The translations under genes were made by a program, and so were the position numbers. DNA of 24,781 bases from contig CAYLSO010000170.1 in the NCBI GenBank assembly GCA_964386525.1, positions 1-24,781 of the forward strand. The letters are read 5' to 3'. Positions 13,486 to 21,533 of this stretch are shown here, in pieces. The stretch comes from CAYLSO01 sp964386525 (GTDB taxonomy: Bacteria; Eisenbacteria; RBG-16-71-46; DASYSL01). The notes under the pieces are model-generated. The model made no database searches. It worked only from the letters and a program-made list of their open reading frames with translations, and had not been told where the DNA came from. Every line of letters starts with the position of its first letter. The stretch's first letter is position 1.

Positions 13486-15710
13486 TTCACGCTGCGGTCG
13501 AAGAACTCGGCGATGCGCCCGTACAGCCGCTTGGTCACCAGCGGATCGGGCACCGAGTGGGTGAAGCCCGGCAGCGGCAGGAACTCGAACTCCTTGCCCG
13601 CCCGGAACAGCGCGTCGGCAAGCTTCATGCTGTGCAGGAAGTAGACGTTGTCGTCCACCGTGCCGTGCACCAGCAGCAGCGGGCGCGCCAGCCGCGGCAC
13701 GTAGGTGAGCACGGAGGACGCCTCGTAGGCGCGCAAGTCGGTGTCCGGCAGGCCGAGGTAGCGCTCCGTGTAATGGGTGTCGTAGTCGCGCCAGTCGGCC
13801 ACCGGCGCGCCGGCCATGGCGGCCCGGAAGACGTCGGGCCGCTGCATCACGGCCATGGCCGCGAAGTAGCCGCCGAACGACCAGCCGAAGATGCCGACCC
13901 GCGCCAGGTCCATCTCCGGGTGCGCGGCCGCCAGGGCCCGCAGCCCGTCCACCTGGTCGGCCAGCGCCACGCCGATGAGGTCACCCTTGATGGCCCGCTC
14001 CCAGGCGCGGCCGCGGGCCGGCGTGCCGCGGCCGTCGAGCGCCACCACGATGTAGCCCTGGTCGGCGAACCACTGGTCGAGCAGGTAGGCGTAGGCCGAC
14101 TGGCGCGCCTGCTGGGCGTGCGGTCCGCCGTAGACGTTGACGATCACCGGGTAGCGCTCGCCGGGGCGGAAGTCCGCCGGGCGCACGACCACGGCGCGCA
14201 GCCGCGCCGGGCCGACGGTCTCGAAGCTCAGATGCGTGCGGATCCCGGGCGTCTCGGTGACGGCGCGCAGTGCGGCCAGCGGCTTGCCGCCGGCGTCCAT
14301 GACCGTGTGGACGGGCCCGCTCTCGGCGCCGCTGCGCGTGCGCACCCACGCGCGCCCGTTCTTGGCGACCACGGCGCCGTGCCAGCCGGGCTCGCGCGTC
14401 ACCGGCTCGGCGGCCGGGCGTCCCGGTCCGAGCGGCACGCGGAAGACCTGTAGCTGCGTGGGATCTTCCCCGCCGGTGACCCAGGCGCGGCGGTGGCTCT
14501 CGTCGAGCGCGACGAACCCCCGCAGGTTGAACCCCGGCGGCGTCAGGCGGCGCAGCAGCGCCCCGTCGCGCCCGCGCAGCTCGAGCTGCCAGGCGCCGTC
14601 CCGCTCGCTCGTCCACAGAAAGCCGCTGCCGTCCTCCAGCCAGTGCGGCATGTCGCCGTCGAGGTTGAGCCACGTCGAGTCGGTCTCGACGAGCAGCGTG
14701 CGGGTCGCGCCGTCGGCCGCGTCCACCGCCAGCAGCGCCTCTTCGGTCTGCGGCCGGTTCTGCACGAGCAGCGTCAGCGGCGCGTTCTTCTCCCAGCGCA
14801 CGCGCGCCAGGTAAGCGTAGCGCTCGCGGTCCCAGCTCACCCAGGTGGTGGGCCCGCCGGCAGCCGCGACGATGCCCAGGCGCACCCTGGCGTTGGCCTG
14901 GCCGGGGCGGGGATAGCGCCAGGCGTCGGGGGCCTTCTCGGGGTGCGCGGGGTCGGCGATGTGCAGCACCTCGACGGGCGCCAGGTCCGTCTCCTGGTAG
15001 GCGATGCGGCTGCCGTCCGGCGACCACCAGTAGCCGCTGAAGCGGTCCATCTCCTCCTGGGCGACGAACTCTGCGAGGCCGTGCGTGAGCGTGTCGCTCG
15101 CCCCCTCGGTGAGCCGCGTCTCGCGGCCCGAGGCGATGTCGGTCACGTAGAGGTCGCCGTCGCGCACGCAAGCCACGCGCGTGCCGTCGGGGGAGAGCTG
15201 CGGGTCGATGGGGAAGCCGGGCGAGCCGGCCAGCTCGGTGACCGCGCCGCCGGCCCGCTCGATCACGAACAGCCGTCCGGAGAGCGGCACCAGGAGCCGT
15301 TTGCCATCCTCGGAGATCTTGTAGGAGACGATGCCCCGCGTGCTCACGCGCAGGCGCTCGCGGCGCGCCTTCTCCTCGGGCGTGAGGCGCTCCTCGGCGC
15401 CGCGCAGGATCTGCTGCGCGGTGAGCAGCACGCGCTCGTCCTTGGTGGTGACGTCGAACTCGTAAAGGTCCTGCACGAAGCTGCGCGGCCCGGAGCGCAG
15501 GAAGAGGACAGCGCGGCCGTCGGGCGTGAGCTTCACCGTCGTCGGCTGGCCTAGCCGGAAGCGGTAGGTCGCGGCATACTGCTCGAGGAAGGTGGTGTCG
15601 GGCGGGGCGGCGGCGGCGCCCCCGGCGCCCAGCCCGAGAGCGACCGCCAGCAGCCAGCCGGTGAGGCGCGTCGTCGCCGGACTCCCGAGCGCGCGGCCCG
15701 CGGGGCTCAT
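13470..15710 (-). CDS. Secreted S9 family peptidase, DPP-IV-like
   Basis: 746 aa. An N-terminal signal sequence (about 1-35, hydrophobic LLAVALGLGAGGAAAA) points to export. Residues about 40-510 form a beta-propeller with repeated SPDG-type blades. The EEMDRFSGYWWSPDG stretch matches the paired-glutamate region that binds the substrate amino terminus in DPP-IV enzymes. The C-terminal hydrolase has the full triad: S611 (GWSFGGY), D686 (HGTVDDNVYF) and H718 (GFTHS); the 75- and 32-residue spacings are close to those in human DPP-IV (78 and 32). It should release X-Pro or X-Ala dipeptides outside the cytoplasm. The ATG overlaps the stop of the nitroreductase by 4 nt, so they are co-translated. 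An acylaminoacyl peptidase role is less likely. Confidence 0.92.
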   Translation of the reverse strand: MSPAGRALGSPATTRLTGWLLAVALGLGAGGAAAAPPDTTFLEQYAATYRFRLGQPTTVKLTPDGRAVLFLRSGPRSFVQDLYEFDVTTKDERVLLTAQQILRGAEERLTPEEKARRERLRVSTRGIVSYKISEDGKRLLVPLSGRLFVIERAGGAVTELAGSPGFPIDPQLSPDGTRVACVRDGDLYVTDIASGRETRLTEGASDTLTHGLAEFVAQEEMDRFSGYWWSPDGSRIAYQETDLAPVEVLHIADPAHPEKAPDAWRYPRPGQANARVRLGIVAAAGGPTTWVSWDRERYAYLARVRWEKNAPLTLLVQNRPQTEEALLAVDAADGATRTLLVETDSTWLNLDGDMPHWLEDGSGFLWTSERDGAWQLELRGRDGALLRRLTPPGFNLRGFVALDESHRRAWVTGGEDPTQLQVFRVPLGPGRPAAEPVTREPGWHGAVVAKNGRAWVRTRSGAESGPVHTVMDAGGKPLAALRAVTETPGIRTHLSFETVGPARLRAVVVRPADFRPGERYPVIVNVYGGPHAQQARQSAYAYLLDQWFADQGYIVVALDGRGTPARGRAWERAIKGDLIGVALADQVDGLRALAAAHPEMDLARVGIFGWSFGGYFAAMAVMQRPDVFRAAMAGAPVADWRDYDTHYTERYLGLPDTDLRAYEASSVLTYVPRLARPLLLVHGTVDDNVYFLHSMKLADALFRAGKEFEFLPLPGFTHSVPDPLVTKRLYGRIAEFFDRSVKRAAP

Positions 15711-16378
15711 GGCCTCCGGCCCACCGGCAACACCGCGTACGGTTCGTGCCCGGCCGCCAGCGCGAGTCCGCGCCGCAGGGCGGCGATGTCGAACCCACCG
15801 ACCATCACGGTGCCCAGTCCCAGCGCGGTGGCCTCGAGATAGACGTTCTGGACGACGAAGCCGGTCTCCATCGCCACCCAGCGCTCGGCGCGCGGCCCGA
15901 ACTTCTCCGCCGCCAGGGCGCTGTCGCCGGTGACGATCACCACCAGCGGTGCGCCGGCGACGAACGCTTGCCGCGAGGTGGCCGCGGCCAGGCCGGCTCG
16001 CTGGTCGCCGGAAGCCACGGCCGCCAGAGAGTGGCCCTTGGGCTCGTAGCGGTAGAGCCCCGCGGCCAGCCCGGCGACGTCGTTGGCAACCACGTAGACG
16101 GCGAGCGGATAGACGGCGCGGGCCGAGGGCGCGGTGCGCTTGCCCTCGGGGCTGGTCACCCCCTGCGCGGCCCACATCAGCTGGCCGAGTTCCGCCAGCG
16201 TCAGCTCGCCCGGAGCGAACTCGCGCAGCGAGCGGCGCGTGGCGAGCGCCCGCTCGAGGGTGAGCCGCCCTTCGAGGTCGGGCTTGGGCAACGCGACGGG
16301 CGCGGACGCGGTCGAGCCCAAGCTCGGGATGGCAAGGACCGCAGCGGCGAAGAGGGCGAGCAGCAGACGGCGGATCAT
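15707..16378 (-). CDS. Exported SagB-type nitroreductase-fold flavoprotein
   Basis: 223 aa. A signal-like sequence (1-26, MIRRLLLALFAAAVLAIPSL and TASA) precedes a nitroreductase/SagB domain. RRSLREFAPGELTLAELGQLMWAAQG (about 48-73) is the FMN-phosphate-binding start of the SagB-type family, followed by RTAPSARAVYPL, which is also typical. An R-R-L-L-L run in the leader meets the minimal twin-arginine pattern, which would suit export of a folded FMN protein, but the leader is also good for Sec. A GGGAGG site lies 6 nt before the ATG. The substrate is unknown. In RiPP systems SagB-like enzymes oxidise azolines, but no precursor peptide, cyclodehydratase or transporter gene is nearby. The gene overlaps the S9 peptidase by 4 nt. 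Confidence 0.85.
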   Translation of the reverse strand: MIRRLLLALFAAAVLAIPSLGSTASAPVALPKPDLEGRLTLERALATRRSLREFAPGELTLAELGQLMWAAQGVTSPEGKRTAPSARAVYPLAVYVVANDVAGLAAGLYRYEPKGHSLAAVASGDQRAGLAAATSRQAFVAGAPLVVIVTGDSALAAEKFGPRAERWVAMETGFVVQNVYLEATALGLGTVMVGGFDIAALRRGLALAAGHEPYAVLPVGRRP

Positions 16379-16407
16379 GGGCGACCTCCCTCGCTTGGTT
16401 TCCGGAT

Positions 16408-18582
16408 CTATGGCGCCGGGGCTGGCGGCCGGGGGCCGCCCTCCGGCTCGGTGTACGCGATATGCCGTTCGTACAGCCGCAGGCGTGCGCCGATTTCGCG
16501 GGCCAGAGCCTCACCGCCGGGCTGGGCGGCGAGGCCGAGCGCAGCGCGTGCGGTCGCCACTGCGAGATCGAACTGCCCGGCGGAGGCCTGGGCGGCCGCC
16601 AGCGTGTCCAGCACCTTCGGGTCGCGCCGTCCGGTCAGCTCGGCCGCCCGCTCCGCGATCGGCACGGCCCGCCTGGGGTCGCGCACGGTCTCGTCCGGGC
16701 TCGTGGCCAAGAGCCACGCCAGCGCGTTGTACGGATCCGCCCAGCCGGGCCCGCAGCGGATCGCCAGCTGCAGCTCTTCCGCCACCTGCGTGGGGGCTGC
16801 GCCCCGCCCGGTGAGCGCCATGGCCAGCCGGAAGTGGAGCCTGGGATCGCCCGGCGCGACGGCGACGGCGCCGCGCAGCTGCTCGACGGCCTCCACGAGG
16901 CGGCCCTGGAGCACGAGCACGTCAGCCAGCCGGTCGGCTGCCTCGACATAGTCTGGTTTCAGATGGAGCGCGCGACGGAGCTCCGCCTCGGCTTCGTCCA
17001 GCTTGCCCTCGAGGCGCAGCGCGGCACCTAAGTTGTAGGCGGTGTGCGGGTCAGCCGGGGAGAGCTGGATGGCCCGGCGGAAGTGCCCGATCGCCTCCTC
17101 GACCTGCCCGCTGCTGCCCAGCACGACGCCCAGGTTGTAGTGGGCATCGCTGTAGTCCGGCGCGAGCTCGAGGGCCCGGCGCAGGTGGCGGATCGCTCCC
17201 GGCTCGGCCGACTGCCCGGCCAGCAGGACGCCGAGCTCGTTGTGCACCGCGGGCGCGTCCGGCGCCATCGCCTCCATGTGGCGGAACAGCGTCAGGCTGT
17301 CCGTCCAGTTGCGCAGCGCGGCGCGCACCCCGCCGGCCTCCGCGGCGGCGACCACCAGGACGACTCCGAGCAGGGCGACCCGCAGGGCAGGGCCGCCGGG
17401 ACGCCGCCCCGCCCACCCCCACGCGAGCGCGAGGCCGGAGGCGAGCACCAATAGGACGCCGGCAGCGGGGAAGTAGACGTACTTGTCGGAGGCGATCACC
17501 CAGCTGTACTTCACCAGGCCGAGCGTGGGGCCGAGGGCCAGCGCGAAGAACAGCCAGCCGATGAGCGGGCCGCGCGTGCGCCGCCCGAGCAGGAACACGG
17601 TGGCCGTCACCGCCACGACGACGGCGACCCCGGCGAGCACGGTCGGATTGGACAAGGAAAACGGCGCCGGGGGCTGGTACACGCAGGACAGGTTCACGGG
17701 GCTTATGATCTTCCCGAGATAGAACGCGAGCAGATAGGCGGCGTGCAGCGACCACTGTAACCAGGTCGCCTGCGACGCGGCCGCGATGCCCGCCGTGCGC
17801 TGGTGCGAGATGAGAGTGATGACACCGGACGCCAGCGAGAGGATGAAGAAAGGCCACTTCTCGAGGGCCGATCGCCAGCTCAACCTGCGGAGCGGCCAGT
17901 AGTCCAGCAGCAAGAGCAGCAGCGGCAACATCGCGACCGTCGGCTTGGAGAGCAGCGCCAGCGCGAAGAGGGTGGCCGACACCGGCAGCCAGGCGCGGTC
18001 CGCCCGTCGGCAGTGCTCGACGTACGTCAGCAGGCTCGCGAAGGCGAAAGCGGCGGCGAGCAGCGTCTTGCGCTCGCCGATCCACGCCACGGGCTCCACG
18101 GTCAACGGATGCAGGCCGAAGAGGAGCCCCGCGAGGGCCGCGGGCGCGATGGCGCCGGAGAGCCGGTACAGGAACAGGATGAGAAGCAGGGTGGCGAGGA
18201 GGTGCAGCGCGAGGCTCGTCTGGTGGAAGACCCTCAGGTCGCCGGGCCGGCCGCCCATTGCGTAGTCCAGCATCAACGACGTCATGGAGAGCGGGAGGTA
18301 GTAGCCCCTGACCGTGGACGGGTTCAGCACCTCGGTGAAGAAACGCGAGGTGGAGGCCCAGCCGGGGTGGGTGACGAGCGGGTTGTAGGTGACGAAGTCG
18401 TTGTCGTCGAACGACAGGGCCTGGGCCCCGAGCACAGGCCAGTGCGCCGCCGCGACGGCGATCGCGACGAGCAGGAGTGCGGCCGCCAGCGCGCCCGCTC
18501 CGTGCCAGCCCCGGGGCCGGACGGCGGATCGCAGCGCGGCCGCCTGCCTGCTGGCGACGTCCGTGTGGACCGGCTTGCTCAC
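16408..18582 (-). CDS. TMTC-like membrane glycosyltransferase-fold protein with C-terminal TPR repeats
   Basis: 724 aa. The first 430 or so residues hold about 10-12 hydrophobic helices. Features shared with TMTC-type GT-C proteins are an acidic first-loop motif FDDNDFVTYNPLV (58-70; D59, D60, D62), GYYLPLSMTSLMLDY (93-107) and HPLTVEPVAWIGERKTLL (158-175). From about residue 440 to 700 there are about seven TPR units, e.g. DAHYNLGVVLGSSGQVEEAI. In animals TMTCs transfer mannose to proteins; bacterial relatives of this type are widespread and mostly uncharacterised, so O-glycosylation is only an inference. The GTG start has AGGA 7 nt upstream. It is the first gene of a three-gene - strand group, 29 nt before the nitroreductase. 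Confidence 0.82.
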   Translation of the reverse strand: MSKPVHTDVASRQAAALRSAVRPRGWHGAGALAAALLLVAIAVAAAHWPVLGAQALSFDDNDFVTYNPLVTHPGWASTSRFFTEVLNPSTVRGYYLPLSMTSLMLDYAMGGRPGDLRVFHQTSLALHLLATLLLILFLYRLSGAIAPAALAGLLFGLHPLTVEPVAWIGERKTLLAAAFAFASLLTYVEHCRRADRAWLPVSATLFALALLSKPTVAMLPLLLLLLDYWPLRRLSWRSALEKWPFFILSLASGVITLISHQRTAGIAAASQATWLQWSLHAAYLLAFYLGKIISPVNLSCVYQPPAPFSLSNPTVLAGVAVVVAVTATVFLLGRRTRGPLIGWLFFALALGPTLGLVKYSWVIASDKYVYFPAAGVLLVLASGLALAWGWAGRRPGGPALRVALLGVVLVVAAAEAGGVRAALRNWTDSLTLFRHMEAMAPDAPAVHNELGVLLAGQSAEPGAIRHLRRALELAPDYSDAHYNLGVVLGSSGQVEEAIGHFRRAIQLSPADPHTAYNLGAALRLEGKLDEAEAELRRALHLKPDYVEAADRLADVLVLQGRLVEAVEQLRGAVAVAPGDPRLHFRLAMALTGRGAAPTQVAEELQLAIRCGPGWADPYNALAWLLATSPDETVRDPRRAVPIAERAAELTGRRDPKVLDTLAAAQASAGQFDLAVATARAALGLAAQPGGEALAREIGARLRLYERHIAYTEPEGGPRPPAPAP

Positions 18583-18688
18583 GCGGCCATCCTAATCGCG
18601 GACCGGGCCCTGCTCAAGCAGCCGACCCCGACCCGAGCCCGGCGGACGGGAACCCCCGGCGCCAGGCCACGGTCATGCCCGGATAGCA

Positions 18689-18717
18689 CGAGGGCCCGGC
18701 TGTTCGCCGGGCCCTCG
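18689..18717 (-). terminator. Strong 12-bp hairpin downstream of the secreted protein gene
   Basis: CGAGGGCCCGGC and GCCGGGCCCTCG form a perfect 12-bp stem with a 5-nt loop (TGTTC on the + strand). It starts 33 nt after the stop codon of the - strand secreted protein, the normal place for a factor-independent terminator, and before the TMTC-like gene on the same strand. There is no clear T-run after it. The rest of the gap 18583-18750 shows no gene or clear promoter. Confidence 0.6.
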
Positions 18718-18750
18718 ATGGCGTCGCGCGTTTCGCTGCGCACCGTCGGA

Positions 18751-19500
18751 CTAGCGGTAAATCCCCTTCAGATTGCCCCAAGTGCTGATCTGCGTCGGCA
18801 CCGGAGCATGGCAGGCGTCATCGAAGGTCGTGCCGACGCCGAGGTCGTCGACGTTAATCGCCCAGTTGCCGGTGGCCTGCCGCAGCCCAAAGGCGCTCAG
18901 CTTAGTGCCAATCCCGAGGGCATCGACGTGGGTGACCTTCTGGCTGCTCTCGTTCACCGGGTCGATCCACATCTCCGAGGTGCCAGTGGCGGCGTCGAAG
19001 GAGATGACGACGGTGTACCACTGGCCGTAGTTGAGGGTCGCCGGCCAGGGCACGGGCAGGCCCGGCCCTGCGGTGAAGGACTGCACGGTCAGGCCGAGGG
19101 TGAAGGCCGGGGCCTTCGGCATGACGTAAACGCGGGACTCGAAGAACGTAGCCGAGTTCTTGAAGTGAGCGAAGTACACCTGCGTCGGGGTGCCGCCAAC
19201 GTCCGGGAGCATTACCCGGAAGCACGCGTAGGTCTTGTCATTCGGGAGGCGCTCGGGGAACCCGCGATTGTCGTCCCAGCTGTTCAGCATGCTGACGACG
19301 GCCTTGCCGCCGACCACCTGAATGTCCGTCGTGGCGGGCGTGCCGCTGTGGTTCGCCCAGTTGCCGCCGCTCACCGCAACCAGACCGCCATCTGTGTAGC
19401 TAAAGCTATCGACCCAGAAGTTCGTCGCCAGCGCGGGCGAGGCCAGCGCGAGCGCGGAAAGGGCGATCGCAACGGTCAGGATCCTTGTAGCATTCTTCAT
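18751..19500 (-). CDS. Secreted protein of unknown function, probable concanavalin/LamG-like beta-sandwich
   Basis: 249 aa. The ATG at 19500 has GGAGGGGG 7 nt upstream and opens a clear signal peptide (MKNATRILTVAIALSALALASPALA). The mature part is rich in Thr, Val, Phe and Trp, with the alternating pattern of a beta-sandwich. QWYTVVISFDAATGTSEMWIDP (about 158-179) and NWAINVDDLGVGTTFDDAC (about 214-232) resemble the strands of LamG/concanavalin-like domains. There are two cysteines. It ends in STWGNLKGIYR after a Pro/Thr linker, which may be a C-terminal tag. Codon choice looks less GC-biased than in its neighbours (AAT, CTA, TTA, GTA occur). It is a single-gene unit, with its own hairpin behind it and a possible promoter upstream. 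Function unknown. Confidence 0.78.
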   Translation of the reverse strand: MKNATRILTVAIALSALALASPALATNFWVDSFSYTDGGLVAVSGGNWANHSGTPATTDIQVVGGKAVVSMLNSWDDNRGFPERLPNDKTYACFRVMLPDVGGTPTQVYFAHFKNSATFFESRVYVMPKAPAFTLGLTVQSFTAGPGLPVPWPATLNYGQWYTVVISFDAATGTSEMWIDPVNESSQKVTHVDALGIGTKLSAFGLRQATGNWAINVDDLGVGTTFDDACHAPVPTQISTWGNLKGIYR

Positions 19501-19659
19501 GGTTAGTCCCCCTCCAGGGTTCACGACAGAGGTCCTCGAGCTTGGCTCTGGCTCGCGTGTCGAGTCAAAACGGCAGTCGGGGCCCCGCCGATGGTGGTCA
19601 TGAGACCGGAGAATTGCGACTACGGGTGCCGCCGTGTGGCGCACCTCTAAGACAACAAC

Positions 19660-19689
19660 ATGTTACCCTATTTGGGCGCCGCCAATCAA
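19660..19689 (-). promoter_or_regulatory. Candidate sigma70-type promoter for the secreted protein gene
   Basis: On the - strand TTGATT (19689-19684) and TAACAT (19665-19660) are separated by 18 nt, each matching 4 of 6 consensus bases, in one of the few AT-richer patches of the window. Transcription would start near 19653 and give a leader of about 150 nt. The divergent gap 19501-19795 holds no gene that I can support; no comparable promoter was seen for the + strand histidine phosphatase. Confidence 0.3.
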
Positions 19690-19795
19690 GGTCAGCGGGG
19701 CCGACGTCGTGGGAGCCGCCGGATCCTGTCGCCGAGTTTTGCCCCATCAAACAAGAGCGATGCCCGGGCCACGCTCCGGAAGGAGACCCCACGCG

Positions 19796-20578
19796 ATGGA
19801 CTCGCAGAGGGCGAGAATGAACGACATGTCGCGGCGCCGACCGATGGCAGCGCTCCCTGGCCTGCTCCTGCTCACCGGGGCCGTTCTTGCGCTTCTCGGC
19901 GCTCCAGCCCGGGCGGCCGACGCGCCGCCTGCCGGCACGCGCACGCTCTATCTCATCCGCCACGGGGTCTACGACGAGGACGATGCGCGCGACGCGGAAG
20001 TCGGCAAAGCGCTCACCCCGCAGGGCCGCGAGCAGGCCCGCCTCACCGGCGCCCGGCTGGCCCAGTTGCCGACGCCCATCGACATCCTCTGTGCCAGCAC
20101 CATGACGCGTGCCCGCCAGACCGCGGAGATCATCGGCGAGGCCCTCGGCGGGCGGCAGCCCGTGCTCTCGAGCGACATCAAGGAGTGCACGCCGCCCACC
20201 GTGCGCGAGGACATCATGGCCCGCGAGCGCCCCGGCGCGCCGGATTCGTGCCGGCAGATCCTCGACGGCGCGTGGGCCCGTTTCTTCCGGCCCACGGCCG
20301 GCCGCGACAGCACCGTGGCCCTGGTCTGCCACGGCAACGTCATCCGCTACTTCGTGGCCCGCGCGCTGGGGCTGGAACCCACCCTGTGGCTCAACATGAC
20401 CATCGCCAACTGCAGCCTCACGGTGGTGCAGGTGCGCCCCGACGGCCGCACCCGGCTCGTCTCCTTCAGCGACGCCGGGCATCTGCCGCCCGCCCTGCAA
20501 ACCTTCCCACGGCCGTCGAGCGGCCCGGGGGCACGGCCGGATTCGACGGCGAAGCCCGTCTCCCCGCCCGGAAGATAG
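19796..20578 (+). CDS. Exported histidine phosphatase, PGAM5-like
   Basis: 260 aa from ATG 19796, chosen for the GGAAGGAG about 10 nt upstream; ATGs at 19817 and 19826 are possible and would shorten the leader. A signal-like hydrophobic segment (about 17-41, ending ARA) suggests export or anchoring. The catalytic core has LYLIRHG with H56 and R55, the STMTRARQTAEII block (about 101-113) and a second histidine H179 in VCHGNVIRYFVARAL. This block and the following WLNMTIANCSLTVVQVRPDGR and SDAGHLPP look more like PGAM5-type phosphatases than like SixA or phosphoglycerate mutase. PGAM5 removes phosphate from proteins; the substrate here is unknown. The C-terminus is a Pro/Ser-rich tail. The gene stands 65 nt before msrA. 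Confidence 0.87.
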   Translation: MDSQRARMNDMSRRRPMAALPGLLLLTGAVLALLGAPARAADAPPAGTRTLYLIRHGVYDEDDARDAEVGKALTPQGREQARLTGARLAQLPTPIDILCASTMTRARQTAEIIGEALGGRQPVLSSDIKECTPPTVREDIMARERPGAPDSCRQILDGAWARFFRPTAGRDSTVALVCHGNVIRYFVARALGLEPTLWLNMTIANCSLTVVQVRPDGRTRLVSFSDAGHLPPALQTFPRPSSGPGARPDSTAKPVSPPGR

Positions 20579-20642
20579 CGGGCGACCGCAGGGTTTCGAA
20601 GCGCATCTCAAGGGCATCCCGGCCGCGGAGAGGGGAGCACCC

Positions 20643-21374
20643 ATGTCTTTGCAGAACCTGAACGGCCGCGCCCGGCTTGCGGGCACGGCTTTGGCGGGAC
20701 TCCTCGTGCTGGCCGCCGGCGTGTCCTACTTCGCTCTGCGCGGGTCGCCCGCCCGGGAGCCCGCCGCTTCCGAGAATCGGCTCGCCGCCTCCACGGCCTC
20801 GCCTCCAGACAAGAAGGGCAAGATGACCGACCATCGTACCGAGACCGCCGGGCTCGCCGGCGGCTGCTTCTGGTGTCTCGAGGCCGTCTTCGGAGAGCTG
20901 CAAGGGGTCGAGCGCGTGGTGTCGGGCTACGCCGGTGGCAAGGTGGCCAGCCCCACCTACGAGCAGGTCTGCAGCGGGACCACGGGCCACGCCGAGTGCG
21001 TGCGGGTCACCTTCGACCCGACGGTGCTCTCGTACCGCGACCTCCTGCTCATCTTCTTCGCCTTCCACGACCCGACGACGCTCAACCGGCAGGGCGCCGA
21101 CGCCGGCACCCAGTACCGCTCGGCCATCTTCTGGCAGGGGCCCGATCAGAAGGCGACGGCGGAGCAGGTGATCGCCGAGCTGACCCGGCAGGGCGCCTTC
21201 GACGCGCCCATCGTGACCGAGGTCGCGCCCCTGGGCGATTTCTACCCGGCCGAGGACTATCACCAGGGCTATTACGGCCGGAATTCCGGCCAACCCTACT
21301 GCCGGATGGTGATTTCACCCAAGCTGGCCAAGCTGCGGAAGATGTACACGGAGCGGCTCAAGGAGACCCGGTAG
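20643..21374 (+). CDS. msrA: Peptide methionine sulfoxide reductase MsrA with N-terminal membrane anchor
   Basis: 243 aa. The catalytic motif GGCFWCLE has the reactive C75, and C220 (PYCRMVISP) is a likely resolving cysteine. The GYAGG, PTYEQVCSGTTGHAE and HDPTTLNRQGADAGTQYRS blocks are all family-typical, so the enzyme should be active on the S form of methionine sulfoxide. The N-terminal 60 residues are extra: a hydrophobic segment (about 12-33) followed by an Ala/Ser/Pro linker, which would put the catalytic domain outside the cytoplasm. ATG 20643 has AGAGGGGAG upstream. An internal ATG at 20823 after AAGAAGGGCAAG could give a cytoplasmic form of about 183 aa. There is no msrB in the window. 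Confidence 0.95.
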   Translation: MSLQNLNGRARLAGTALAGLLVLAAGVSYFALRGSPAREPAASENRLAASTASPPDKKGKMTDHRTETAGLAGGCFWCLEAVFGELQGVERVVSGYAGGKVASPTYEQVCSGTTGHAECVRVTFDPTVLSYRDLLLIFFAFHDPTTLNRQGADAGTQYRSAIFWQGPDQKATAEQVIAELTRQGAFDAPIVTEVAPLGDFYPAEDYHQGYYGRNSGQPYCRMVISPKLAKLRKMYTERLKETR

Positions 21375-21533
21375 AAGGAGCCCCGGTAGGGGGGGCGATT
21401 CCTCGCACACGGGCGCCCCTTCTCCTGGTATTCTTTGGTCGGTACCCGGTCGCCGCCTCGGCGGGCCCCCGCCCGCGGCCCCGACACGACATCCGAAATC
21501 TCAACCGAGTCCGACCGATCGCAGGATCCTCCC

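Noticed and set aside
15707..16378. RiPP (thiazole/oxazole peptide) cluster based on the SagB-like gene
   Set aside because: No cyclodehydratase, precursor peptide or ABC transporter gene is in the window.
19501..19795. Extra N-terminal coding part of the histidine phosphatase (frame open from 19634) or of the secreted protein (frame open to 19644)
   Set aside because: Both translations upstream of the chosen starts lack family-like sequence, while the chosen starts have ribosome-binding sites and begin signal peptides.
21375..21533. Terminator and promoter for the S1-protein gene (GGGGCG/CGCCCC repeat with a TTCTCC tail, TATTCT box)
   Set aside because: The stem is only 6 bp with a 16-nt loop and the TATTCT has no matching -35, so neither is convincing.
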